64,000 bases of DNA from JBBQFI01 sp038321775 (GTDB lineage Bacteria > Verrucomicrobiota > Verrucomicrobiia > Chthoniobacterales > UBA10450). The notes below the pieces were generated by a model that ran no database searches, had not been told where the DNA came from, and saw only the letters and a program-made list of their open reading frames with translations. Positions 44,107 to 52,403 of this stretch are shown here, in pieces; the stretch's first letter is position 1; the number at the start of each line of letters is the position of its first letter. The stretch lies in NCBI GenBank assembly GCA_038321775.1, contig JBBQFI010000002.1:402012-466011 (forward strand), in the 5' to 3' direction. The translations under genes were made by a program, and so were the position numbers.

Positions 44107-45051
44107 ATGCTTACGAGAACGAAAGTCTTACTGAGGAATTGGTCCTCGGTGTCTGCAGCTGCCGCTGCCCTCGTGGGTTTGAGTCGGCCATCAGTCGTCA
44201 AAGCCGATTTGCCTGAGATTGGCCTTTCAAAAGCCGCCGATGGAAATGATCCGTTGGAGCCGCTTATCTTAAAGCCCTCAGCGGTGAAACTGATTCCTGA
44301 ATGGCGCTTCGCCGGTCACAGGTCTCACAGTTCGCATTCATCTCATTCTTCGCATTATTCCGGATCTAGCGGATATCCGACCTATTCTACTCCACAGCCT
44401 CGGCCTTCATATCCAAGCCCAACACCGGATACGTCGTTCGGCATCGCGGCCACGCCTTTACCCGTATATCCGAGGAGTTATCCGACTAAGACGCCCACGC
44501 AAGTCGCGCCGGCAGAAAACACAACGCGCATTGAGCTAACGAACAGCACCGCGATGTTCGGAACGATCCTTACGAAATCCGCTTCCGGTATTACTTTCAA
44601 GACGTTAGATGGCAGTGTCTATAAGATTGGACGAAATTTGCTCACTAATCAGACAATCACGGCGCTCGGTTTGCCTGATAAACAATCCGCGACTTCGACA
44701 CTGAGCACGCCGACACCTTCGACAACGACTACAACAGATGATGCGGCAAGTTTGCGTCAAAAAAATGCGGATTTGGAACAAACGATCACGGCGCTTCGCA
44801 ATGACAATGCGCAGATTCGAGAGCAGCTTCGTGCGCTAAGTGGAAAGTCATCAACTGCGGTTCCAAATTCACCGACAGCAACACAACGGCCGCCTGTTAA
44901 CTCGAATTCTACTAATCTGGATCAATCCCAAGCTTACTGGATTAGCTCCACCGGAAAGAGACACAATAAGAATTGTCGTTACTACGGCACCGGCCGCGGG
45001 CGTCCGTGCGGACCGAATGATGGAGTGCCATGCAAAATCTGTGGTGGCTAG
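44107..45051 (+). CDS. hxsA: His-Xaa-Ser repeat protein HxsA (putative RiPP-type substrate)
   Basis: 314 aa. A signal peptide (about 1-33) is followed by a short linker, then five HxS units at residues 71-85 (HRS, HSS, HSS, HSS, HYS). After that come a Pro/Ser/Tyr-rich stretch (about 91-135), a small beta-rich domain (IELTNSTAMFGTILTK... to TITAL, about 141-187), a Thr/Ser linker, a coiled coil (DAASLRQKNADLEQTI..., about 212-245) and a C-terminal His/Cys domain (YWISSTGKRHNKNCRYY...CGPNDG...CKICGG, about 277-314). The HxS stretch is the expected target of HxsB/HxsC. ATG 44107 is chosen for the signal peptide; an in-frame TTG lies 48 bases upstream. It overlaps the nuclease gene by 22 bases. 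Confidence 0.92.
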   Translation: MLTRTKVLLRNWSSVSAAAAALVGLSRPSVVKADLPEIGLSKAADGNDPLEPLILKPSAVKLIPEWRFAGHRSHSSHSSHSSHYSGSSGYPTYSTPQPRPSYPSPTPDTSFGIAATPLPVYPRSYPTKTPTQVAPAENTTRIELTNSTAMFGTILTKSASGITFKTLDGSVYKIGRNLLTNQTITALGLPDKQSATSTLSTPTPSTTTTTDDAASLRQKNADLEQTITALRNDNAQIREQLRALSGKSSTAVPNSPTATQRPPVNSNSTNLDQSQAYWISSTGKRHNKNCRYYGTGRGRPCGPNDGVPCKICGG

Positions 45052-45875
45052 TTGTCCTCTGGCTCCTCACGCCTCCTTGTCTTGCCGAGCAATTCCGAAT
45101 CGTCACCTGGAACCTTAATTGGTTTCCGGGAAAGAATCAGGCTCCCACTTTGGCACAACGCGCATTGCACATGTCAGAAGCGCGGGAGGCGCTGCTCAAC
45201 CTCAAGCCCGATTTTCTCTGCCTTCAGGAGGTTCGTGATTATGATTCGGTTCGACAATTGATCGAAGTATTGCCGCGATTTCAGGTCCACGTTGTTTCTC
45301 GTTTTATAGAACCGATAGGAAATATTATTGGAATCCAGCAGGCTGCGATCTGTGGAAACATCGCCGCGGAATCTGCTTGGTCTGAAAGCTGGAAGCGCGG
45401 TAAAGCCGTCGATCCGCCGCGCGGCTTCGCGTTCAGCGCGACCCGTACTGGCGGCGGAAACTATCTCCTCCTTTATAGCGTTCATTTCAAAAGCAATTTA
45501 GGATCGATCTCGGATGATATAGCCAAGCGCGAAGAAGCGTCTCGGCAACTTTTGGGCCATGAAGCTGAGATGGAGAAAACCTATTCCAGAATTGGAAAAG
45601 TTGCCGTAGTAGTCGGTGGCGATTTTAATACTACGCCTGACGATCCCCGATTCGAATCTGAGCAGACATTCGTTGATCTAAAGAAGGCTTTTCTATGGTC
45701 TTGGGCAGATATCCTACCGATGGATCGGATCACTATTCAGGGTCATGGTCGATATCCAGACGCAACGTTTGACGGATTTTTCGTCAAGAATTGCAAGATC
45801 GTCTCAGTGAATGTGATCGACACAGGCGAAACGAGCGATCATCGAGCTGTCCGAATGATCGTGTTAGTTCCGTGA
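45030..45875 (+). CDS. Secreted endonuclease/exonuclease/phosphatase-family protein
   Basis: 281 aa. A signal peptide (MQNLWWLVVLWLLTPPCLA) and an EEP fold with all usual motifs: VTWNLNWF, CLQEVRD, YSVHFKSN, GGDFNTTPDD and GETSDHRAV. The fold is used by secreted DNases, AP endonucleases and lipid phosphatases; with this signal a periplasmic or secreted nuclease is most likely. Its start lies inside hxsA, so the two are translationally coupled, which ties it to the HxS system. Confidence 0.9.
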   Translation: MQNLWWLVVLWLLTPPCLAEQFRIVTWNLNWFPGKNQAPTLAQRALHMSEAREALLNLKPDFLCLQEVRDYDSVRQLIEVLPRFQVHVVSRFIEPIGNIIGIQQAAICGNIAAESAWSESWKRGKAVDPPRGFAFSATRTGGGNYLLLYSVHFKSNLGSISDDIAKREEASRQLLGHEAEMEKTYSRIGKVAVVVGGDFNTTPDDPRFESEQTFVDLKKAFLWSWADILPMDRITIQGHGRYPDATFDGFFVKNCKIVSVNVIDTGETSDHRAVRMIVLVP

Positions 45876-45948
45876 GTTCGTCCGCTGTAGCGCCACCGCA
45901 ACTCTTGAGCGCACTCAAAGTTTAGCAACTAAAACTCTTGCCGACAAA

Positions 45949-46028
45949 GTTTAGGGCTAAACTCTGATCTATGAATTCAGCGACCTATTGTCCCGACCTC
46001 TAAGGTGATTCCCGAAACTCCGAGAGCC
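45949..46028 (+). repeat. Island repeat (GTTTAGGGCTAAACT...), diverged copy
   Basis: GTTTAGGGCTAAACT is a 6-bp hairpin with a GG(G) centre. It is followed after a variable part by CCTCTAARGTGA and CCGAGAGC. The same order occurs at 50246-50328. It lies between the nuclease gene and the Pro/Ala/Lys-rich gene. Confidence 0.6.
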
Positions 46029-46057
46029 TGTGCTGCACCAGCGGGCGGTTCTTTTGC

Positions 46058-46792
46058 TTACTCTCTCTTGGCTGCGCGGTCGCCTTCTTTTATTGCTTCC
46101 GCTTCGCTCATGTATTTGCCTTTTTTCGTTTTGCCGTAATAGCGCGAGCCTTCCTTATGATAGACATGGCTATCAATGTTGACCCAAACCTGGCCGTTGC
46201 CGCCTCCCGGCGCGGGAGTAGCGTTGCTCGTATTCTCAGGAGCAGATTGACCGGCGACGGCGGTGGGAGCAGGAGCTGGAGTTGCTGCGACCGGTGTGGA
46301 AGTCGGTTTTGTTTTTAAGAATCGGCCAAGTATCGAGCGCGGCGTGGCTGTCGCAGTCGGTACAGGACTGGCGGCAACGGGAGCGGCTTCAGTTTTCTTT
46401 TTGTGCGATCGCTTTGGAGCGGGCGACTCGGAGGGCGATGTCGCCGCGGCTGGCGAAGGACTTGCGGGGGCCGTAGTAGTTTCCGCTTTCTTGCGCGACC
46501 GCTTCGGAGCGGGCGACGCAGAAGGTGCTGCGGCCGGTGAAGGACTGGCGACGGCGGTGGTCTCCGCTTTTTTGCGCGACCGTTTCTTCGGCTCGGGCGT
46601 GGCGGCAGTGGATGAAGCAGCGGCTGTTTCTGAAGAGGCAGGCGAAGCTTCGGTTTTCGCTGTGGCTTTCTTATGACTGCGATGTTGTTTCGCAGGCGAC
46701 GCGGAGGCTCCCGGTGTGGGCGATTGCGCGTGGGTAAAAGCAACGCTGCTAAAAGCAAAAACGGCAGCGATGAATAGTTGTGTAAGACGCAT
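46058..46792 (-). CDS. Secreted Ala/Pro/Lys repeat protein with small C-terminal domain
   Basis: 244 aa. A signal peptide (ending THAQ) is followed by three or more imperfect copies of a KKRSRKKAETT/SPSPAAA unit (about 30-130), a Thr/Ala/Pro linker and a compact C-terminal domain of about 45 residues (QVWVNIDSHVYHKEGSRYYGKT...MSEAEAIKEGDRAAK). That last domain recurs at the C-terminus of many secreted proteins, with a likely structural or metal-related role. The basic repeats may bind DNA or cell wall (inference). Confidence 0.8.
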   Translation of the reverse strand: MRLTQLFIAAVFAFSSVAFTHAQSPTPGASASPAKQHRSHKKATAKTEASPASSETAAASSTAATPEPKKRSRKKAETTAVASPSPAAAPSASPAPKRSRKKAETTTAPASPSPAAATSPSESPAPKRSHKKKTEAAPVAASPVPTATATPRSILGRFLKTKPTSTPVAATPAPAPTAVAGQSAPENTSNATPAPGGGNGQVWVNIDSHVYHKEGSRYYGKTKKGKYMSEAEAIKEGDRAAKRE

Positions 46793-47089
46793 AGGGAGAT
46801 GGTATGGGGCGCACGAAGGAGTGAAAAGAAAAAAATCAGTGGGAGGAACCGCAGTTCGAGACGCTTCTAGATTCTCTCGTGGCGCTCCGCTGTCCTGAAC
46901 CTAAAAGACGGCCAAAGAGTGCTCCTCATAGAGCAATCCCCTTACCGCACGCTTCAAGATTGGGAGCTAGGCAATCGCACTTCGCGCGGATTCGCGTTGA
47001 CGGCAATAAAGCAGCGTTTGAAAAGAAGCTGACAGGCCCCAGTTTTAGCGCTCGCTATTACTGCGTTCCAGTCCCAAGGTGGATGCACT

Positions 47090-47320
47090 ATGAAAACCCT
47101 CAGGCTAACTTTGTTCGGTTTTTTCCTTTCGGTTTCGCTGTTTTTAAGCGCGGCTGCGATTGTCCCTGTCCCGCAACCAAATGAAATACATCAGCTTCAA
47201 TCGACGCGCATCGGTGCTATCTGTAATGATGGTACCCAAAGCAGTGCCACCGGAAGTGGAGCATGTTCACATCATGGCGGCGTGAGTTGTTGGATGTATT
47301 CGGATGGGACGTGCCACTAA
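47090..47320 (+). CDS. Small secreted protein, DUF3761-like
   Basis: 76 aa. A signal peptide (MKTLRLTLFGFFLSVSLFLSAAA) and a short mature part with the pattern ICNDGTQSSATGSGACSHHGGVSCW, which is the signature of DUF3761 proteins. It ends SDGTCH. Function unknown. The preceding 297 bases (46793-47089) hold no recognisable gene. Confidence 0.82.
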   Translation: MKTLRLTLFGFFLSVSLFLSAAAIVPVPQPNEIHQLQSTRIGAICNDGTQSSATGSGACSHHGGVSCWMYSDGTCH

Positions 47321-47353
47321 CGTTTGGGTGGCAGTTGCCACCGCATGTTAGCC

Positions 47354-47529
47354 TTAAGGCGTCGCATAATGCCGAGAGATTTCCGGCGAATCATGTCCAG
47401 TGATGTCTTGCACAATCGCTAGACTAACTCCGGCGTTTTTCATTAAGCTCGTAGCCGTATGGCGTAGGCTGTGAAACGAAAGCGGATTCGTGCGACGTTT
47501 TACGCTGCGCCCCGCAACGTTGGAGCTAT
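47354..47529 (-). pseudogene. C-terminal fragment of a tyrosine integrase (copy 1)
   Basis: Minus-strand translation gives FHSLRHTATSLMKNAGVSLA...DITGHDSPEISRHYATP and a stop at 47354-47356. The HxLRH box, GHD and nucleophile Tyr are present; the rest of the gene is missing upstream, where the AIPR gene ends at 47543. About 85 bases are nearly identical to the fragment at 50393-50554. Confidence 0.88.
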
Positions 47530-47542
47530 ACCTAATAGCTCG

Positions 47543-49264
47543 CTAGGGACTCGCTGCTGCAGTCTCAGAGTTCTTCCATTCTTCCGTGAAAGATCGTGTG
47601 AATTTTGATGCTATACCCATTTGATAATGAGGAATTACTTTGCTTCTAATGTCTGCAATCCTCGTGGGACTCTTTAAGTCTTTCTTGTAGTCAAAGTCGT
47701 CGCCTTCCTCTTGTCGGCGGCGCTTCAAATCGGCATCAACGATATTCATTAATGCTACGACAATTGGCTCGATCGAGCGCTTGAGGCGATCCCGACCCTT
47801 GACTTCGCCAACATAGTCGGAAGGACGTTGACAAAACTTCAGTCCATCTCCTTTGTCGAGCTCTAGCGCCTGTCTTAACAGATAGTGAAACAGGAATCGA
47901 CTGAGTGAATAGAAAGCAAATGGTCGGTCGTCCATCTTCGACCGATTTGCTAGAATAATTTGATCAATATCCCAAAGGGCGACTAAGCGATCCGCATGAA
48001 CTTCAGGGCGACCAAAAATCGCGGCGTGTAGGTCCTCAAATAACCGATAGTGTTGGTGCGCGCTATACGGTTCTCCTTCATCAAATGACAGAAGTATCCG
48101 CGCCATAACATCATTTTCGATCACTTTCGCCTGAGGCCATTCAGGATGTTCTCCGCGAGCGATACGGTAGAAGACCTCGTTGGGATATTTTTTATGAACC
48201 TCCGACTGAAGACGTGTCTGCAGTGGATTGTTAGACTGAAGATCACGGCCGGTTATGCCATTTTGTCGATTGGTATGATCGGTAATCTTCAAGGCTAACT
48301 GACTCTTCGGAGAGACGTTGATAAACTTAGTTAGTATTCGCAGTTCGGGAGTGATACTTGAGTCGTTATGGTAAAGGACACTTAGACTCTGGCAGCCGTT
48401 TACGACTGCGTATCCGGAGATTGTGATGTTTTTCTTGTCGAACGATAGGTTCTCCGTGAGCACAGTCAGACCATTGTGAAAGGCCGGGAAATATTTGTGT
48501 TCGGAAGGCTCTTCGAGGCTTTTGTTAATGGCTTTGTTTACTGGTGATCTCTTGAGTTGGTATCTCAGATTCCAAGCAAATAACTCCTGATTGGCTATTC
48601 CGTCCATTTTGACAAGCTCGGAGGCCGCAACCGGAGCCATAATCATTTCTAGATTCGCTTCTATTTTATGTTGCAAGACACTAACTGTGGAAACATCGAA
48701 GGTAATGGAGCTCGCTATAGGCTCTGTCTTATCAATCGGAAGAAACTGCCGCTCCAGTTCCACCTTATCGAACACGACCAAATTCGGAGAAATATGCATT
48801 AGGTCATGCGCATCTCTGTTGCATGTCCTATTAGTAATGAAAGTGCCTCTGACTTCATAGCCTTCTTCAATCTTCTTGTCGATCTCCCAGCGACTTATCA
48901 GCTTCTTTAGGTTTGTGCTTGTTGTTGTTGCCCCGATGTGACGCACATCACTCGGAGTCTGTAACTGCGTTAACGTTCCCAAAAACTCTTTCAAGTCGAC
49001 ATCTCCAAGGTCCTTAGGCGTTGGCGCAGAGCGTAGCCAAACTTGAAATACGTTAATCTGCTGAAATAGCTCACTGACGTAAATTCCGTCAATTCCCTTA
49101 TCTTTAGTGTGATCACAAATCGCATCATCCACGTCTGTGTCTTCAAGGCGGTAAAAGTTTTGAAGGAACCATGCCAAGAAGGCATTGCTCTCAGTTCGCC
49201 CCCGCGCGGCGTAATCTCCGAAAAGGTTGAGGATCGCTGGGTAGGATAGGTCGAGAACAGGCAT
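47543..49264 (-). CDS. AIPR-family abortive infection/phage resistance protein
   Basis: 573 aa. The central AIPR signature is visible as FPAFHNGLTVLTENL...ISGYAVVNGCQSLSVLYHND followed by RQNGITGRDLQSNNPLQTRLQSE. The N-terminus (about 40-80) looks like a PD-(D/E)XK nuclease fold with DDAICDHTKDKGIDGIYV, but the expected Q-x-K is QVW. AIPR proteins act in phage exclusion. It lies among integrase fragments, as defence genes often do, and starts at ATG 49264 next to a degenerate gene. Confidence 0.87.
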   Translation of the reverse strand: MPVLDLSYPAILNLFGDYAARGRTESNAFLAWFLQNFYRLEDTDVDDAICDHTKDKGIDGIYVSELFQQINVFQVWLRSAPTPKDLGDVDLKEFLGTLTQLQTPSDVRHIGATTTSTNLKKLISRWEIDKKIEEGYEVRGTFITNRTCNRDAHDLMHISPNLVVFDKVELERQFLPIDKTEPIASSITFDVSTVSVLQHKIEANLEMIMAPVAASELVKMDGIANQELFAWNLRYQLKRSPVNKAINKSLEEPSEHKYFPAFHNGLTVLTENLSFDKKNITISGYAVVNGCQSLSVLYHNDSSITPELRILTKFINVSPKSQLALKITDHTNRQNGITGRDLQSNNPLQTRLQSEVHKKYPNEVFYRIARGEHPEWPQAKVIENDVMARILLSFDEGEPYSAHQHYRLFEDLHAAIFGRPEVHADRLVALWDIDQIILANRSKMDDRPFAFYSLSRFLFHYLLRQALELDKGDGLKFCQRPSDYVGEVKGRDRLKRSIEPIVVALMNIVDADLKRRRQEEGDDFDYKKDLKSPTRIADIRSKVIPHYQMGIASKFTRSFTEEWKNSETAAASP

Positions 49265-49299
49265 CTGATGAGCGAATCGCCGGTCCCATTGCGCGTCAA

Positions 49300-49751
49300 G
49301 CTATCATTTCAGTTTGAGCTCATTGCGTGTCGTGCTGGGAGTGCAAATTTAAAAGAAACCCCAGATGCGGAACGTGCACGGCGACAAAGGAGCAGCAATC
49401 CGCATCCAAGCCAACGCCGATTCCTTGTGCCGACATATAAAGTCGCACGGCTACGAAATCGTTCCAGGAAACGTGACCTATGGCGGAATGCCCTGTGCCT
49501 ATCGGAACGAAGCGCGGCCGTATTGGAGCATAGCGGAGCCGACAGAATCAGCCCGCCTTTTTTCTTCCAGAGACGAAATGGTTTCATTTGGGAACAGGAG
49601 TTCCGGGTCATCACACCTTCAAAAAAGCCATTCAGCGCCAGGTGGCTCCAGGGGTATGATACAGTCGATCAAGGCGTCTCCACTGGTGCCATTGGATGTC
49701 GGAATCGAGCGAGAGCTCCGTTCCCGGTTTGGTAGTCACTTGTTTACGTAG
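49300..49751 (+). pseudogene. Degenerate DUF2971-like gene
   Basis: Two frames carry complementary pieces. One reads GAAIRIQANADSLCRHIKSH...EIVPGNVTYGGMPCAYRNEA and later GSRGMIQSI...VPLDVGIERELRSRFGS. Between them the other frame reads FFFQRRNGFIWEQEFRVITP. In order they match the pattern of DUF2971 proteins (kGvaI..., v..G.V.Y, kR..f..E.EfRvi, then a C-terminal G...I region), so at least two frameshifts have occurred near 49540 and 49625. Confidence 0.45.
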
Positions 49752-50162
49752 GACTGATTTCAGACGGCCGCCTCTTTGTGTGCACTTTTGGCGTCCTCAG
49801 CACGCATGTAGTCCACTTCCTCGCGCAGATACTGGAATCGCATTAGGTGGTCTTGGAAAACGATCCACCTTCCGTCCGGGCTGAGGAAGCTTGCGCAGAG
49901 CAGGCTTGGTGGCCTGTGGCTCGTCACGGAGATCCACCAGTGCATCCCCGCGACGACCAGTCGATAGCCCGAGTGGATGAAACATTATTCAAACCGTTAT
50001 CGTCGTCGCAACTTACTGCCGGTGCCGTATTCCGTTCGGCCGGACCGGATCGAACGTAGGACTAACAACAAATAGAAGAAATAGTTCTGCTTGCGAGTCA
50101 TAATCAGCGGCCTACAATCGCCGCAGCCATTTGTGGCCGCATTACTCTCTGTAATTGCAAAA
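49752..50162. other. Spacer without recognisable gene
   Basis: Several overlapping short frames on both strands, none with coding character or a recognised domain. It lies between a degenerate gene and the tRNA-Arg fragment. Confidence 0.5.
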
Positions 50163-50208
50163 TGTCCCCGCTGAGAATCGAACTCAGATTTAAGGTTTAG
50201 GAAACCCT
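50163..50208 (-). other. 3' fragment of tRNA-Arg(CCT): second attachment-site remnant
   Basis: Minus strand: AGGGT-TTCCTAA-ACCTT (anticodon CCT), then a T arm CTGAG-TTCGATT-CTCAG, CGGGGAC and discriminator A. The part 5' of the anticodon stem does not resemble a D arm or acceptor strand. Like the tRNA-Ser fragment it begins at the anticodon arm, the usual crossover zone of integrases. Integrase remains lie about 185 bases to the right. Confidence 0.82.
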
Positions 50209-50245
50209 TGTGACCTGATTTCGATAATGGTGCGATGCGTGAGAA

Positions 50246-50328
50246 GTTTAGGGCTAAACTTTTTCAACTGTGGTTGCTCCGCAACAGTTTTATCCTGCCC
50301 TCTAAAGTGAACCCGGTAAATTCCGAGA
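50246..50328 (+). repeat. Island repeat (GTTTAGGGCTAAACT...), second copy
   Basis: Carries GTTTAGGGCTAAACT, CCTCTAAAGTGA and CCGAGAGC in the same order as 45949-46028. It lies between the tRNA-Arg fragment and the 46-base repeat. Confidence 0.6.
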
Positions 50329-50332
50329 GCAC

Positions 50333-50381
50333 GCTTGAATAGCGAAGCCCATCATCCCTTTAAGGTAGCCGGGGTAGTCAT
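50333..50381 (-). repeat. 46-base island repeat, copy 2 (ATGACTACCCCGG...)
   Basis: Near-identical to 39908-39953 in the same orientation. On the minus strand it begins 11 bases after the stop of the integrase fragment, so it is part of the normal end of that element. Its ATG opens only a short frame (MTTPATLKG). Confidence 0.75.
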
Positions 50382-50392
50382 GCGAGCTTCTG

Positions 50393-50554
50393 CTAACAAG
50401 CCGATTTTGTAGATAGAAGCTTCAGAACATCGGGAATAGCATCGATCGCTTGCCGTTTGGCGCTCGCTTCAATCGTTGTGTAATGCCGAGAGATTTCCGG
50501 CGAATCATGTCCAATGATGTCTTGCACAATCGCTGGACTAACTCCGGCGTTTTT
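50393..50554 (-). pseudogene. C-terminal fragment of a tyrosine integrase (copy 2)
   Basis: Minus strand: KNAGVSPAIVQDIIGHDSPE, then ISRHYTTIEASAKRQAIDAI and PDVLKLLSTKSAC with TAG at 50393-50395. The GHD histidine and catalytic Tyr are present; everything upstream of KNAG is gone and the flanking DNA is unrelated. It keeps a longer C-terminal tail than copy 1. Confidence 0.88.
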
Positions 50555-50660
50555 AGGAGCCACCCCCATTCACTGAAAGAGCTACGAAAACCGAAATCGC
50601 ACGCTGTGTTGTAACTGAGGCGTGCTGCAACTTCGCGACTTCAGCCGCCCAGTTTCAGCG

Positions 50661-51233
50661 TTAATGAAGAACTTTGATCCCGCTCACGGGGTGAATCTCC
50701 TCGCAAGTGGCGCGCCAAATCTGTTTACCGTCCGGATTCGTATTCGCCGCGTTTGGTTCGTGGATTAGATCATAAAAAAGCCAGCCACTGATCATCACGC
50801 GCTTATGTAATATTTGTTTTTTAAGCATTGCGGTGGAGGGCAAATGATAACGTCGGCGGCTGCGGGGCGTGACTTCAACAACAACATGCTTGCTCGCGTC
50901 ATTGGCATCTGCGGGATCTGCGACTAGCGCAATGTGGGTATCTCTGTTCGCTGGTTGGCTCGCACCACAATTACAAGTTTCCATTCCACCTGGTTTCACC
51001 AGGGCCACATACCCTACGATGGATGCCGCTTCGGTATTTTCAAAACGCGCGCCATTGGCGAGTGCCTCAAGCGTGATGCGCGTATTGACGGTGCTCGACG
51101 CCACGGAACGATTCTTGAATGGATTAAGGGCATATTCTTGCGAGCCAGGTTTCGCACTGCCGTGTAGGCCGCAGGGCGCCGCATGCAATACCGTGGTAAA
51201 GAATAGTGAGAGAATTGTGAATGCAGATTTCAT
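50661..51233 (-). CDS. Secreted protein of unknown function
   Basis: 190 aa. Signal peptide MKSAFTILSLFFTTVLHA and a mature domain with conserved-looking strands: SIVGYVALVKPGGMETCNCG, DTHIALVADP, HVVVEVTPRSR and VMISGWLFYDLIHEPNA...WRATCEEIHPVSGIKV. The pattern of an OB-fold-like beta domain ending in WRATxxEIHP is seen in other secreted unknowns. Three cysteines (two as CNC) may bind metal or form a disulfide. Confidence 0.78.
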   Translation of the reverse strand: MKSAFTILSLFFTTVLHAAPCGLHGSAKPGSQEYALNPFKNRSVASSTVNTRITLEALANGARFENTEAASIVGYVALVKPGGMETCNCGASQPANRDTHIALVADPADANDASKHVVVEVTPRSRRRYHLPSTAMLKKQILHKRVMISGWLFYDLIHEPNAANTNPDGKQIWRATCEEIHPVSGIKVLH

Positions 51234-51384
51234 ACAACTTCTGGCGGATTGACGGATGGTCCCCTTTCAGAGGTTATCTCCACTAGTTACTACGACTTTT
51301 ATCGGGTGAAGTTCTCAAAAAAGTTGAACTTGACCCCTTTTTTCTTCATTTTTTTTCTCGGCCTGATTATTACTAAAGCTGAGA

Positions 51385-51567
51385 ATGCACTATGAGCTTC
51401 CTGACGATTGGCTGCCTACCGCGGAGAATATCAATGCGTTACCAGAGCCCATCCGTCGGTTCGTCCACAAGTTAGAGACCCGTTGCGATCCAGCCGGAGA
51501 CAGTCGCGAGTTAACGATCGCGCGAGACACAATTCGACAACTTGAAGCCAAGCTAGCGGGCCGGTGA
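51385..51567 (+). CDS. Small phage/mobile-element-type protein, unknown
   Basis: 60 aa: LPDDWLPTAENINALPEPIR, then RFVHKLETRCDPAGD and a C-terminal helix (IRQLEAKLAG). Proteins with this PTPENINALPEPIRxFIHxLET.CDP pattern are common in prophages and islands. Function unknown. Confidence 0.75.
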   Translation: MHYELPDDWLPTAENINALPEPIRRFVHKLETRCDPAGDSRELTIARDTIRQLEAKLAGR

Positions 51568-52403
51568 TTGATGCAAAAGATGCCCGCACCGCTACGTTTC
51601 AGTTGCGCCAATGGAATGCAAAGCGGTGGACAAAATCCCTGACGGCTCCGAGTTTCGAAATAAAAAAGGAAACGCCACTCAGTCAACGAGCTATTGTCTT
51701 TCGTTCGCGACACGAGTCTGCGAATCATGACCCTCGCGGCAATGCTTTTGCTCAGCCCCACGCCGCACTCGCCGCACTATCCGCTGGAATTCAGATTTCC
51801 AAAAATCCATTCGTTGGACAGTCCCGGCGTCTGGCGCAAGACGACCGCGTGCGATCGCGATCGAAAAAAATTTCTCTGCCGGCATTTGACTAGAACAAAC
51901 CACGCAGGTCGAACGATGTCGCCGCACGTCGGTGAGATTGATGGCGATCCTATCGCTGAAAATCCGATGTCGGATTTGGTGTTACACTTGCCTAACGAGC
52001 ATCTCGCCAGGACTGGGCGAGATGATCGCAATTTGGGACGAATTAGGCCCGTCTGTGGAGGTCAAGAAGCTACTGGCAACTGAACGCTAAAATTGGCAAG
52101 CCTTCGGCAGCGAACCTAAAAGGTAATCGTTGAATTGGGGCCCGCAGCGGCCATCAATTTGCACGTGAACCTGCGAGTTCTACAAGCCGCCTTCAAATCC
52201 TGGAGCTACGCGGACATCAAAGAGATCACAAACTGCTTCGACCCGCATTACACGATCCCTGTGTTGACGAATGGCCACTCGACTTCGACGACGTTTGGCC
52301 AGACAAGCGAGAGCCCGGAGGGCGACTAAATTCCCGAAGCTCTTTCGGTGCGCGACAAAAATGATTTACGTATGAGGTAAATCGGATATTGAATCGCCCA
52401 GAG
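51568..52403. other. Spacer without convincing gene
   Basis: A few short open frames (for example 51694-52083 on the plus strand) have no recognisable domain. The only clear signal is a decamer copy at 51990-51999. Probably degenerate DNA. Confidence 0.5.

Noticed and set aside
51694..52083. 129-codon plus-strand frame
   Set aside because: No recognisable domain; other frames in the same stretch are equally long, so it is probably chance in degenerate DNA.
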